Origin: Dehalococcoidia bacterium
Lineage (GTDB): Bacteria > Chloroflexota > Dehalococcoidia > Tepidiformales > Tepidiformaceae
NCBI GenBank assembly: GCA_020850615.1
Contig: JADZEI010000026.1
Span: forward strand, 1-36,713
Direction: 5' to 3'
DNA length: 36,713 bases
Position numbers and translations under genes: made by a program. This document shows, piece by piece, positions 6,879-15,470 of the stretch. The notes under the pieces are model-generated. The model was not told the origin of the DNA. It saw nothing but the letters and a program-made list of their open reading frames with translations, and searched no databases. Within the stretch, counting starts at the first letter, position 1, and the number at the start of each line of letters is the position of its first letter.

Positions 6879-7655
6879 ATGCAGTTCGAGACCATACTCT
6901 ACGAGAAGAAGGACCAGGTCGCGCTGATCACCATCAACCGGCCGGACGCGATGAACAGCGTCAGCGCGAAGGTCTCACAGGAGATGCTCGCCGCCTGGGA
7001 GGACTTCCGGGACGACGACAACCTGCGCGTCGCCATCCTCACCGGGGCGGGCGAACGCGCCTTCTCGACGGGCATGGACCTCGTCGCCACGGCGAGCGGC
7101 GAGAGCCAGTTCGAAGGCCGCCCGGCGCCGTTCGGCGGGTTCACCAAGCGCATGCCGATCTACAAGCCGATCATCGCGGCGATCAACGGGTTCTGCCTGG
7201 CGGGCGGGCTCGAGCTGGCGCTCGCCTGCGACATTCGCATCGCGACACCGGACGCGCGCTTCGGCCTGCCCGAGGTGAAGTGGGCGATCATCCCGGGCGC
7301 GGGCGGCACCCAGCGGCTGCCCCGGGCGATCCCGCAGGCCTGGGCGAACTACCTGATCCTCACCGGCGAGTTCATGGACGCGCCGACCGCGGAGCGCATC
7401 GGGCTCATCTCGCACGTCGTCCCGCGGGAGGAGCTGCTGGACAAGGCGTTCCAGATCGCGAACGTGATCTGCGAGCGCGGCCCGCTGGCGGTGCGAACGG
7501 CGAAGGAAGCGATCGTGCGCGGCCAGGACATGCCGCTGGAGCACGGCATGGCCTACGAAGACGTGCTCATCGCGCGGCTCTTCGGCACCGAAGACGCGAA
7601 AGAGGGCCCGAAGGCCTTCGCAGAGAAGCGGAAGCCGGAGTATAAGGGGCGCTGA
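6879..7655 (+). CDS. enoyl-CoA hydratase (crotonase family)
   Basis: A 258-residue crotonase, the usual length. Both catalytic glutamates of true hydratases are present: Glu112 in GGLELALACD and Glu132 in FGLPEVKWAIIPGAGGTQRL. The oxyanion hole is built by GAGERAFSTGMDL and INGFCLAGG. It should add water across trans-2-enoyl-CoA in beta-oxidation or a related acyl-CoA pathway in the cytoplasm. The second crotonase of this window (35683) lacks both glutamates, so the two are not redundant. A gene of unknown function follows after 11 bp and is probably co-transcribed. Confidence 0.93.
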   Translation: MQFETILYEKKDQVALITINRPDAMNSVSAKVSQEMLAAWEDFRDDDNLRVAILTGAGERAFSTGMDLVATASGESQFEGRPAPFGGFTKRMPIYKPIIAAINGFCLAGGLELALACDIRIATPDARFGLPEVKWAIIPGAGGTQRLPRAIPQAWANYLILTGEFMDAPTAERIGLISHVVPREELLDKAFQIANVICERGPLAVRTAKEAIVRGQDMPLEHGMAYEDVLIARLFGTEDAKEGPKAFAEKRKPEYKGR

Positions 7656-7666
7656 GGAGCGCGAGG

Positions 7667-8263
7667 ATGCAGCAGCGAGCACAGGTGTCCCGGCCGCCAG
7701 CCCAGGCGGCCGTTTCCCGGAAGCCGGCGGCCGGCGCGAACGAGCAGCTCGTGCGGAAGCCGGGGTTGCTCGGTGCGCAGCAGGTTTTAGGCAACGCCGC
7801 AGTCAGCCGGATGATCGGCCGGGCGCCGATCCAGCGCGTCTTCGTGAAGGGCGTCGGCAAGACCGCGCCGACCTTCGACCAGAAGCACATCATCGCGGGC
7901 GACCTCACGAAGGATGCTGCCGTCAAAAAGTGGCGCGACCGCGGCGTGACGCGGAGCACGGTCGTGAAGCAGTCCGCCTTCGAACGTGTGCTCGATGCAA
8001 ACGGGGCCACCGTGAAGGCGAACGCCCAGAGCAGCGCCGTGACCGACCTGCCCCTCGATGCCGGCGAAGGCATCGTCGTGACGACCGTCCCGAACCCCAT
8101 GAAGAACCAGCTCCCGTACACGGTCGACACGACGAAGACGATCAAGATCACGGCGAGCCCGGACCGCTTCAACCCGCAGTTCGCCTTCATCTTCCACCTC
8201 GACGAGACCGAGGTCTCGATGGGTAGCGACAACATCGAGGGCTTCCCCGCGCTCGGCACCTGA
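7667..8263 (+). CDS. protein with DUF4157/injection-system-cargo-like N-terminus, otherwise unknown
   Basis: A 198-residue protein. Its first 60 residues are Gln/Ala/Pro-rich and contain GLLGAQQVLGNAAVSRM followed by IQRVF. This resembles the leader LQR-x-LGN-x-AV-x-R-x(n)-IQR found before DUF4157 and other domains in proteins linked to extracellular contractile injection systems and polymorphic toxins. The remaining 140 residues (from KGVGKTAPTFDQKHIIAGDLTKD) match no family I recognise and look like a compact alpha/beta domain. There is no signal peptide, DUF4157 HExxH or neighbouring sheath/tube gene. It follows the hydratase by 11 bp with a GAGG ribosome-binding site 2 nt before the ATG. 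The cargo idea is inference from the leader motif only. Confidence 0.65.
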   Translation: MQQRAQVSRPPAQAAVSRKPAAGANEQLVRKPGLLGAQQVLGNAAVSRMIGRAPIQRVFVKGVGKTAPTFDQKHIIAGDLTKDAAVKKWRDRGVTRSTVVKQSAFERVLDANGATVKANAQSSAVTDLPLDAGEGIVVTTVPNPMKNQLPYTVDTTKTIKITASPDRFNPQFAFIFHLDETEVSMGSDNIEGFPALGT

Positions 8264-8310
8264 GCCGTCAATGCCACGGCGTGCGGGAGTTCGCTGCGAA
8301 GGGCCGCGCG

Positions 8311-8862
8311 TCAATTGCGTAGCGGTGGTTCCGCCTCGACGCTCCAGACCTCGCGGCCCGAGCGGTCGAGCCATCGATACTGCGCGGGGAGCTCACCCGT
8401 GTCCGGGATCCGGACGAGGAACCCGGGGGCCGCGACATCGAACCGGTGCCAGTCCCGGCCGAGCAGGACCTCCAGGGCGACGATCTCGCTGGAGTTGACC
8501 TGGCCGAGAACCTCGATCCCGTCGTCCCGTGCGAACGCGGCGCTCGCCGGGTCGTCCGTGCGGCGCAGGCTGTACCAGTCGCCGGAGAGCTGCCAGGCCG
8601 GCGCCGGAGGGAGCTCGATCGAGACCCGATCCAGCTTGAGGTGGTCCAGGCGGATCCAGGTGCCGCCGGGGTCGAGGAACACGACGTGCGGGACGCCGTC
8701 CCAGGTTTCGTAGGCGATGAGCTCGCCGCCGAGGACCAGGTCCGTGGCCACCTTCTCGCGCGACGGGGGCCTGTCCCTGGATTGCAGCGCGGCGAGAGCG
8801 GCGATCACCAGGGCGGCCGGGACGGCAACCACGAGGAGCAGAAATGCGCGACGCCGCTTCAT
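8311..8862 (-). CDS. hypothetical membrane-anchored extracytoplasmic protein
   Basis: A 183-residue protein. MKRRR and a hydrophobic stretch (residues 5-27) form an N-terminal membrane anchor or uncleaved signal, and the rest lies outside the membrane. The exported part is rich in Trp, Asp and beta-prone segments (ELIAYETWDGVPHVVFLDPGG, WYSLRRTDDPASA) but matches no family I know. The Ala-rich end of the signal lacks a lipobox Cys. It is convergent with the gene ending at 8263 (47 bp between stops) and divergent from the ABC transporter. Function unknown. Confidence 0.7.
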   Translation of the reverse strand: MKRRRAFLLLVVAVPAALVIAALAALQSRDRPPSREKVATDLVLGGELIAYETWDGVPHVVFLDPGGTWIRLDHLKLDRVSIELPPAPAWQLSGDWYSLRRTDDPASAAFARDDGIEVLGQVNSSEIVALEVLLGRDWHRFDVAAPGFLVRIPDTGELPAQYRWLDRSGREVWSVEAEPPLRN

Positions 8863-9037
8863 TGTTCATCCGCCTCGATTGAACTGGCCGCACCATACAC
8901 GGTTCGAAGCGCCGCCCGCGCGCCGGACACCTGGGCCGTGAGTGACACGGGCGGTTTGCGGTCGGGGCAGCGTCGGGCATAGTGCGGGCCCGGGGCTGCG
9001 GAGTGTGATCGCCCTCACAGGACCGCGCGGCTGATAG

Positions 9038-9065
9038 TTGTGCCGTGCAGGTGCCCCCGTATGCT
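9038..9065 (+). promoter_or_regulatory. promoter of the ABC exporter operon
   Basis: TTGTGC (9038-9043), 16-bp spacer, TATGCT (9060-9065). GGAGG at 9079-9083 then lies 8 nt before the GTG at 9092. Confidence 0.45.
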
Positions 9066-9091
9066 TGCGCGACCCGCTGGAGGATTCCCCC

Positions 9092-10096
9092 GTGTCCGCT
9101 ATCGTCGCCCGCCAGCTCGTCAAGCACTTCGCACCCGACATCCGCGCCGTCGATGGCATCGACCTGGACGTGCCGGAGGGGCACATCTTCGGCTTCCTCG
9201 GGCAGAACGGCTCGGGCAAAACGACCACGGTGAAGATGCTCGCGACCCTCCTCCGCCCGACGAGCGGCACCGCTGAAGTGGCCGGGATCAACGTTCTCAC
9301 CGACCCCGGCGGCGTGCGCAAGCGCATCGGCGTGGCCATGCAGGAAGTCGGGCTCGACGAGATGCAGACCGGCCGCGAGCTAATGACCCTGCAGGCGCGG
9401 CTCATGGGCATCGGCGCGGCCGAAGCGAAGCGCCGCGTTGCGAACCTGCTCGACGTCGTGACCCTCACCGAAGCCGCGGACCGGCCGATCAAGGGCTACT
9501 CGGGCGGCATGAAGCGCCGGCTGGACCTCGCCTGCGCGCTCGTGCACGGCCCGCGCATCATCTTCCTCGACGAGCCGACCACCGGGCTCGACCCGATCAC
9601 CCGCGACGCGGTCTGGCGCTACGTCCAGGAGCTCCACGCCGATGGCGTCACGTTCTTCCTGACCACCCAGTACCTCGAGGAAGCCGACCGCCTCGCCAGC
9701 GACATCGCGATCATGGATTCGGGCAAGATCGTGGCGCGCGGTTCGCCGGCCGCGCTCAAGGCCGAGTTCGCGAACGACGCGCTCTCGCTGACCTTCGACC
9801 GCGCGAACGGAGCGGTCGAACGCGCGACCGAGCTGCTCCGCGGGTTCGAAGGCGCCGAGGAGGTGCGCGCGGACGAGGGCGAGGTGACCGTGTACATGCG
9901 GAACGGCGCCGCCGCCGTCGCCCAGGTGGTCCGCGCGCTGGACGACGCGGGGATCGCGCTGGAGCAGCTCCGGCTCACCCACCCGACGCTCGACGACGTG
10001 TTCGTGCGGGCCACGGGCCACCGGCTCGAGGTCGATGAAGGCGGCGCCGCCCGCCCGCCGGCGGCCCGAGGAGGCGACGATGCGCGCGGTCACTGA
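9092..10096 (+). CDS. ABC transporter ATP-binding protein (DrrA/ABC-2 exporter type)
   Basis: A 334-residue ATPase that drives an ABC-2 exporter. Walker A is GQNGSGKT (residues 37-44), the signature is YSGGMKRRLDLA and Walker B is IIFLDEPTTGLDP, with the switch His in FFLTTQYLEEADR replaced by Gln (TTQ), as is common in DrrA-like members. After about residue 220 comes the C-terminal extension (SLTFDRANGAVERATELLRG to LTHPTLDDVFVRATGH) typical of daunorubicin-resistance-type ATPases. The GTG at 9092 is preceded by GGAGG. Its 3' end overlaps the permease start by 17 nt, so the two are coupled. Substrate unknown: drug, lipid or polyketide export are the usual roles. Confidence 0.93.
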   Translation: MSAIVARQLVKHFAPDIRAVDGIDLDVPEGHIFGFLGQNGSGKTTTVKMLATLLRPTSGTAEVAGINVLTDPGGVRKRIGVAMQEVGLDEMQTGRELMTLQARLMGIGAAEAKRRVANLLDVVTLTEAADRPIKGYSGGMKRRLDLACALVHGPRIIFLDEPTTGLDPITRDAVWRYVQELHADGVTFFLTTQYLEEADRLASDIAIMDSGKIVARGSPAALKAEFANDALSLTFDRANGAVERATELLRGFEGAEEVRADEGEVTVYMRNGAAAVAQVVRALDDAGIALEQLRLTHPTLDDVFVRATGHRLEVDEGGAARPPAARGGDDARGH

Positions 10097-10841
10097 CACC
10101 TGGCTCCTGACCCTCCGGGCGCTGCGCGAAACGGTGCGCCAGCCCGGCAACGAGGCGGCGAACGCGTTCATCCCGCTGTTCTTCTACATGGTCACGGTCG
10201 GCGCGGTCGGCTCTGTGGCCGCCGACGCGTTCGGGGTGGAGGACTATAAGGGCTTCCAGCTGCCCGTGGCGCTGCTCCAGGGGGCGGCGGGCGTGGCCAG
10301 CGGCGCGGGGCTCGCGCTCACGCTCGACATCCAGTCGGGCTACTTCGAAAAGCTCCAGCTCACGTCGACGCCGCGGTTCGCGATCGTCTTCGGGCGCATG
10401 TTCTCGGACGCGATCAAGTCGATGGTACTCGCCGTCGCGATCGTCGCGCTGGCGTTGGCATACGGCTCGGGGTTCGAAACCGGGCCGCTGGGGATGGTCG
10501 TGCTCGTGCTCGCGACAGGCGCGTTCGCGCTCGGGTACGCGGGTATCGGCATCGCCATCGCGCTCAAGACGGGCAGCCCGCAGGCGGCCCAGGCCGGGTT
10601 CATCCTCTTCTTCCCGCTGCTGTTCCTCGCGCCGACGTTCGCGCCGAAGGAGGTGTTCGCGGGCTGGCTGCAGGCGGTCGCGACGGTGAACCCGGTGACC
10701 TACATCCTCCAGGGCATGCGCGTCCTGATCACCGAGGGCTGGGACATAAGCGACATGGCCGGCGCCGCCATCGCGATCGCCGGGATCATGGTGTTCACCT
10801 TCACCCTCGCGTTCCTCGCGATGCGCACGCGGGAGGGGTAG
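10080..10841 (+). CDS. ABC-2 type transporter permease
   Basis: A 253-residue membrane protein with six predicted spans, partner of the preceding ATPase. Visible hydrophobic segments include AFIPLFFYMVTVGAVGSVAAD, VALLQGAAGVASGAGLALTL, SMVLAVAIVALALAYGSG, LVLATGAFALGYAGIGIAIAL, GFILFFPLLFLAPTFAPKEVF and AGAAIAIAGIMVFTFTLAFLAM. The NPVTYILQGMR segment before the last span is typical of the DrrB/ABC-2 family. The ATG at 10080 is preceded by GAGGAGGC inside the ATPase gene. A two-gene exporter of this kind normally works as a heterotetramer of two ATPases and two permeases. Confidence 0.92.
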   Translation: MRAVTDTWLLTLRALRETVRQPGNEAANAFIPLFFYMVTVGAVGSVAADAFGVEDYKGFQLPVALLQGAAGVASGAGLALTLDIQSGYFEKLQLTSTPRFAIVFGRMFSDAIKSMVLAVAIVALALAYGSGFETGPLGMVVLVLATGAFALGYAGIGIAIALKTGSPQAAQAGFILFFPLLFLAPTFAPKEVFAGWLQAVATVNPVTYILQGMRVLITEGWDISDMAGAAIAIAGIMVFTFTLAFLAMRTREG

Positions 10842-11634
10842 GGGGCGGGGTGGCCGGGGTGGCACGCGCTGCCGCGGGGGCGATGGCACCGGGGTGCACG
10901 CCTGCCCTCCCTCACGGGTCGGGCTACTGATAGCGCCGCAGGCGTAGCCGCGGAGCAGTGCTCCGCGGGATTGTCCGTTCTATGCCACACCGACAGGCCA
11001 CCACCGTCCGGGGCTGCGAGGGCGCGAGCGGAGCGACCGCCCGGCTCGCGGCGCGAGGGGCGTCGCGGGCGTGTCGAGCGCTGGCGCGGTGCGGGGGTGG
11101 CTCGGGGCGCGCGAGCGCTTGCTCATGCGCGCGCTACTGATGACGCGCCGCCGGGGCTGGGCTCGGCGGACTACCGCCGCGCGGCCCGGATGCCGGGTGT
11201 AGCCCGGGCCCCTGGTGGGCCCTGGCGGCAGCCCACGGATGTGACACCGACAGGCCACCTCACGTCCGGGGCTGCGAGGGCGCGAGCGGAGCGACCGCCC
11301 GGCTCGCGGCGCGAGGGGCGTCGCGGGCGTGTCGAGCGCTGGCGCGGTGCGGGGGTGGCTCGGGGGCGCGCTACTGATGACGCGCCACCAGGGCTGGGCT
11401 CGGCGGACTACCGCTGCGCGGCCAATGGGCACACTCGCGCCCGCCGGGCGCGGCCACGCCCCCGGGGCACGCGCATCGCGCCGCGAGCCGGGCGGTCGCG
11501 GAGCTCCCGCCCTCGGTTGCCGCTGCCGTGTGGCATGCGTTGGGCTGACGCCAGGGCCCACGAGGGGCCCGGGCTACACCCGCATCGCGGGGACCGCCAT
11601 CGGTGGCGCGTCCAACCGTGTCCGGAGCGCCCGG
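10842..11634. repeat. intergenic repeat region R3 (three cores, mixed orientation)
   Basis: This gene-free stretch lies between the convergent permease and carboxypeptidase genes. In order: arm B palindrome in reverse (10948-10968), core A in reverse (about 11005-11107), module C (about 11108-11140), arm E (about 11147-11170), arm D hairpin GGGCCC-ctggt-GGGCCC (11206-11222), a second core A (11264-11365) nearly identical to the first over about 100 bp but lacking most of module C, another arm E (about 11380-11405), then a forward core A (about 11480-11517) joined to a reverse arm D (hairpin 11554-11570). No gene is supported. Confidence 0.8.
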
Positions 11635-12618
11635 CTACTCCCAGCGGAAGTTCGCGAACCCCCACTCGGTGAGCAGCGCTGCGTCGGCTTCGCGCGAGGG
11701 CGCGTTCAGCAGGACGACGTAGAGGCGGTGGCCGTTGCGGGTCGCGCTGGCCACGAGCGTCTTGCCGGCGCGGTAGGTGAACCCCGTCTTCAGGCCGTCC
11801 GCGCCGGGGACCTGCCACATGTAGCTGTTCACGTTGTTTACCACGAGCGTCCGGTAGTGCCCGATGGCCATATGGCTGCCGGCGCGGACGATTTCGGCGA
11901 AGACCGGGTTCGCCATCGCGTAGCGCGAGATGTGGGCGAGCTCCCGCGCGGTGGTGTAGTGGTTCGGGTTGCTCAGCCCGTGGGCGTTGGCGAAGTGCGT
12001 TTCGCGGAGGCCCATGTCCCAGGCCCAGTCGTTCATCAGCTCCACGAACGCGCGGTCCGAGCCGGACATGTACCGTCCCAGCGCGAGGGCGGCGTCGTTA
12101 CCGCTCGGCAGCATGAGCCCGTAGAGCAGGTCCCGCACGGTGAACACGTCGCCGGGGATGATCCCCATGACCGAGCTGCCCACCATCGTCCGGCTGTCGA
12201 CGTCGATGGTCACGGGCGCGTCCAGGTCGAGCCCGCTTTCGATGATGATGATCGCGGTGATGATCTTGGTCAGGCTCGCCGGCGCGAGGCGCTGCTCGGC
12301 GTTAACCGCGTGGAGCAGCTCCCCCGAGCCTTCGTCATAGACCACCGCCGCCGCCGCGGAGGTCGCGGGCGCAGTGAGGCCGAGCGACACGGGCGCCGTG
12401 CCCCACGCCTCCGGCCGCAGCACGAAGGGCGGCTGGACTCGCGCGGGAGCGGCGGTTGCGGTGGGCTGGGGCGCCGCGACGGTCGCCGGTGCTTCCGCAG
12501 CATCGGCGACGCCGATGGGGAAGACCTGTGCGGCACTGGGGGACGGGACATCGCCTCCGCAAGCGGAGGCGACAAGCCCGAGGGCGATTACAGGAGCGAG
12601 TAGAAAGCGGCCACGCAT
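11635..12618 (-). CDS. D-alanyl-D-alanine carboxypeptidase lipoprotein (penicillin-binding protein, S11 family)
   Basis: A 327-residue exported enzyme that trims the terminal D-Ala of peptidoglycan stem peptides. All three active-site motifs are present: SLTK (115-118, nucleophile Ser115), SGN (172-174) and KTG (277-279). The N-terminus is a lipoprotein signal ending in LVASAC with lipidated Cys20, followed by an Ala/Pro/Thr linker to about residue 75. The usual C-terminal beta domain and amphipathic anchor of DacA are missing, the lipid presumably replacing the anchor. The start is 8 nt after a TATGCT hexamer. purH follows upstream on the same strand but is separated by 72 bp and this promoter. 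Confidence 0.93.
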   Translation of the reverse strand: MRGRFLLAPVIALGLVASACGGDVPSPSAAQVFPIGVADAAEAPATVAAPQPTATAAPARVQPPFVLRPEAWGTAPVSLGLTAPATSAAAAVVYDEGSGELLHAVNAEQRLAPASLTKIITAIIIIESGLDLDAPVTIDVDSRTMVGSSVMGIIPGDVFTVRDLLYGLMLPSGNDAALALGRYMSGSDRAFVELMNDWAWDMGLRETHFANAHGLSNPNHYTTARELAHISRYAMANPVFAEIVRAGSHMAIGHYRTLVVNNVNSYMWQVPGADGLKTGFTYRAGKTLVASATRNGHRLYVVLLNAPSREADAALLTEWGFANFRWE

Positions 12619-12626
12619 GTTGCGAA

Positions 12627-12632
12627 AGCATA
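12627..12632 (-). promoter_or_regulatory. -10 hexamer TATGCT of the carboxypeptidase gene
   Basis: TATGCT ends 8 nt before the ATG at 12618, giving a leader of at most 1-2 nt. It lies between purH and the carboxypeptidase gene and suggests separate transcription. Confidence 0.5.
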
Positions 12633-12690
12633 GAGACGGCCTCGGAAAATCACCGATCCGTCGTATGCGATAAGCGCGCCCGCTGGACGC

Positions 12691-14262
12691 TCAGTGGCGG
12701 AAGTGGCGCGTCCCCGTGAGGACCATCGCGACGCCGTACTGGTTCGTGCAGTCGATGCCGTCCTGGTCGCGCAGGCTCCCGCCGGGGTGCGCGATCGCGG
12801 CGATGCCCGCCTGGCACGCCTTTTCGATGGAGTCGCCCCAGGCGAACGGGAAGAACGCGTCGCTGGCGAGCACCGCGCCGCGCACCTCGTCGCCGGCCTT
12901 CTCCATCGCGATCTCGACGCTCTTCACGCGGTTCGGCTGGCCGCTGCCCATGCCGAGCAGCCGGCCGTCCTTCGCGATCGTGATCGCGTTGCTCTTCACG
13001 TGCTTCACCACGCGCCAGGCGAAGCGGAGGTCGGCGAGCTCCTGCTCGGTTGGCTGGCGTTCGGTCACGACCTTGAACTCGATCTCCTCGGGGGTGCGGT
13101 CGTCCGCATCCTGGACCAGCCAGCCGCCGCCGACCTGGCGGAAGGCACGCCCGCCGGCGGCGTGGGGCTGCGCTTCGAGGATGCGGAGGTCCTTCGACTT
13201 CCCCTTGAGCACGTGCAGCCCCTCGGGCGTGTAGCCGGGCGCGATCACGATCTCGTAGAACATGCGCGTCTCGCCGTCGTTCGGGTTGCGGAATTCGCGC
13301 AGCTCCCGGGCCAGCGCTTCGTCGATCGGCCGGTTGAAGGCGACGATCCCGCCGAACGCGCTCACGGGGTCGGCGACCACGGAGAGGCGGTACGCTTCGA
13401 GCAGGTCCTCCCGCGTGGCGACGCCGCACGGGTTCGTGTGCTTGACGATCACGCAGGCCGGTTCGGGGAACTCGTTCACGCAGTTCCAGGCCGCGTCGGC
13501 ATCGAGGTAGTTGTTGTACGACATCTCCTTGCCGTGGTGCTGCACTGCGCTGGCGATGCCGCCCTTGCCCAGCTCCCCGAGCGACTTATCCACGTAGAAC
13601 GCGGCCGCCTGGTGCGGGTTTTCGCCGTAGCGCAGGCCCTGCGCCAGTTCCATCGGCACCGTGATCGCGGCCGGCATCTCGCCCGGGTGCACCTGCCCCC
13701 AGAGCCATTCCGAGACCGCGCTGTCGTATGCCGCGACGTGCGCGAACGCCTTCCACGCCAGCCGGCGCCGCTCTTCGCGGGTCACGCCGCCGCTGGCCAA
13801 CTGCTCCAGCACGCGGCCGTAGTCCGCCGGGTCGACGATGACGATGACGTCCGGGTGGTTCTTCGCGGCCGCCCGGATCATCGCAGGCCCGCCGATGTCG
13901 ATGTTCTCCACGCCCTCTTCGAACGAAACGCCGGCGCGCGTGACCGTCTGGACGAACGGGTAGAGGTTCACGCAGACGAGGTCGATCGCGCCGATGCCGT
14001 GCTCGGCGATGGATGCCATGTGCGCCGGCAGGTCCCGCCGCGCGAGGATGCCGCCATGCACGCCCGGGTGCAGCGTCTTCACCCGCCCGTCGAGCATCTC
14101 GGGGAAGTGGGTGACCTCTTCGACCTTGCGGACGGCGATGCCCGCCGCGGAGACGGTGGCGAAGGTGCCGCCGGTGGAGACGAGCTCCCACCCGAGGCCG
14201 GTGAGCCCGCGGGCGAAGTCCTGGATACCGGTCTTGTCGTAGACGCCGAGCAGCGCGCGCAT
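12691..14262 (-). CDS. purH: bifunctional AICAR formyltransferase / IMP cyclohydrolase
   Basis: A 523-residue enzyme performing the last two steps of purine synthesis: formylation of AICAR and ring closure to IMP. The N-terminal cyclohydrolase (MGS-like) domain covers about residues 1-190 (GVYDKTGIQDFARGL, STGGTFATVSAAGI, GRVKTLHPGVHGGILARRD, DLVCVNLYPF). The C-terminal transformylase has the catalytic Lys-His in IVKHTNPCGVA, the RYGENPHQAA block and SDAFFPFAWGDSIE. Length matches E. coli PurH (529). GAAGGAGG lies about 7 nt before the ATG. It is divergent from the DsbA-like gene. No other pur gene is nearby. Confidence 0.97.
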   Translation of the reverse strand: MRALLGVYDKTGIQDFARGLTGLGWELVSTGGTFATVSAAGIAVRKVEEVTHFPEMLDGRVKTLHPGVHGGILARRDLPAHMASIAEHGIGAIDLVCVNLYPFVQTVTRAGVSFEEGVENIDIGGPAMIRAAAKNHPDVIVIVDPADYGRVLEQLASGGVTREERRRLAWKAFAHVAAYDSAVSEWLWGQVHPGEMPAAITVPMELAQGLRYGENPHQAAAFYVDKSLGELGKGGIASAVQHHGKEMSYNNYLDADAAWNCVNEFPEPACVIVKHTNPCGVATREDLLEAYRLSVVADPVSAFGGIVAFNRPIDEALARELREFRNPNDGETRMFYEIVIAPGYTPEGLHVLKGKSKDLRILEAQPHAAGGRAFRQVGGGWLVQDADDRTPEEIEFKVVTERQPTEQELADLRFAWRVVKHVKSNAITIAKDGRLLGMGSGQPNRVKSVEIAMEKAGDEVRGAVLASDAFFPFAWGDSIEKACQAGIAAIAHPGGSLRDQDGIDCTNQYGVAMVLTGTRHFRH

Positions 14263-14537
14263 GGAGAGGGCCTCCTTCGGGGAGAGTCCGCCGGTGGACT
14301 CGGTTCAGGGTGGTTCGGGGGTTGCCCGGGCCCAGGCGAGCGGCTCCAGGACGAGGCGTCGCCTCGCGCCGGGCTCCCCCGCGGTCGTCCGCGTTCGCCA
14401 GTCACCCGACGGCACCAGTGTACCAGCCGTAAACCTTGGCGTGCCCATACTTCGGCCGGTGCTATCCTCGTGAACCATGCAACGACAGCGCCGCGGCACT
14501 CGCGCGCTGAATCCAGGCACCCCAGGGACACAGCTCC

Positions 14538-15470
14538 ATGTCGAACCGCCAGGCCCGTCGAGAACAGTCGCGCGCGGCGCGCCAGCCCCAGCAGCGGACG
14601 CCGCAGCGCCAGCGCCCAACGGGCGGCGGTGCCCCCCCCTCTCGCCGCCGTTCGAGCATGCCCGACTTCATGTCGCCCATGTTCCTCCTGCTCGCCGGCG
14701 TCGTGGTCATCGCCTTCGTCGTCGCGATCACCTTCCTCCTGATCAATAGCGGTGGCAGCGACGAGGGCGCCGTCGAGCAGCTCCAGGACGCCCGCGCCGA
14801 GCTCGACACCCTCCCGCCTGAGTACTTCAACGGCCAGAAGCTGGGCCTCGATTCGGCCCCGCTGAAGATCACCACCTTCGAAGACTTCCAGTGCCCGTTC
14901 TGCCTCCGCTACACGGCCGAGGACGAGCCGATGATCGTCGAGGAGTTCGTGAAGACCGGGAAGGTGCAGCTCATCTTCTCGAACCTCCCGATCTTCCAGG
15001 GCACCGAATCGCTCAACGCCGCCCGCGCGACCGTCTGCGCGGCGAATCAGAACAAGTTCTGGTACCTGCACAACGAGCTCTTCCTCACCCAGGCCGAGGA
15101 AGGCCAGCTGTCGAACGAGCGCATCAACGCCGGCCGCTTCTCGGAGGACAGCCTCCGCGACCACGCCTCCGATGCCGGCCTCGACCTCGGCCAGTACGAC
15201 ACCTGCATGGCCGACCCTGCCACCGCCGACGAAGTCGTCGCCCAGAACCGCGTGGCGACAAGCTACGGGTTCTCCAGCACGCCGAGCTTCGTCTTCAACG
15301 GCAAGGTGCTCCCGGGCACGCCGACGGACCTCGATGCCTGGCGCGAGCTGATCAACGAGCAGGTCAACGCCGCCACCGCCTCGCCGTCGCCCACCGCCAG
15401 CGCCAGCCCGACCGCCTCGCCGGCCGCGACCACGCCCGCCGCGACGGCCACCACCACCGCGGCGCGATGA
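14538..15470 (+). CDS. membrane-anchored DsbA-like thioredoxin-fold protein
   Basis: A 310-residue protein. Residues 1-45 are a basic, Gln/Arg-rich cytoplasmic tail; 47-70 form one membrane span; the thioredoxin fold begins at about residue 100. The active site is CPFC (119-122) in FEDFQCPFC, and a cis-Pro follows in SSTPSFVFNG, so it should catalyse disulfide exchange outside the membrane. The tail after about residue 275 is a Thr/Ala/Ser/Pro-rich linker (SPTASASPTASPAATTPAATA) of unknown use. The next gene overlaps as ATGA and is translationally coupled. CcdA at 24206 is a possible electron partner. Confidence 0.88.
   Translation: MSNRQARREQSRAARQPQQRTPQRQRPTGGGAPPSRRRSSMPDFMSPMFLLLAGVVVIAFVVAITFLLINSGGSDEGAVEQLQDARAELDTLPPEYFNGQKLGLDSAPLKITTFEDFQCPFCLRYTAEDEPMIVEEFVKTGKVQLIFSNLPIFQGTESLNAARATVCAANQNKFWYLHNELFLTQAEEGQLSNERINAGRFSEDSLRDHASDAGLDLGQYDTCMADPATADEVVAQNRVATSYGFSSTPSFVFNGKVLPGTPTDLDAWRELINEQVNAATASPSPTASASPTASPAATTPAATATTTAAR

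Noticed and set aside
10958-11672. Arg/Ala/Gly-rich open frames in the repeat region
   Set aside because: The same peptides recur wherever the palindromic repeat occurs, in both orientations and with frame changes; they are translated repeat DNA.
14477-14749. Possible leaderless 90-codon gene starting 8 nt after TATCCT, before the DsbA gene
   Set aside because: It overlaps the DsbA-like gene out of frame and its product is low complexity; TATCCT more likely serves the DsbA mRNA with a 60-70-nt leader.
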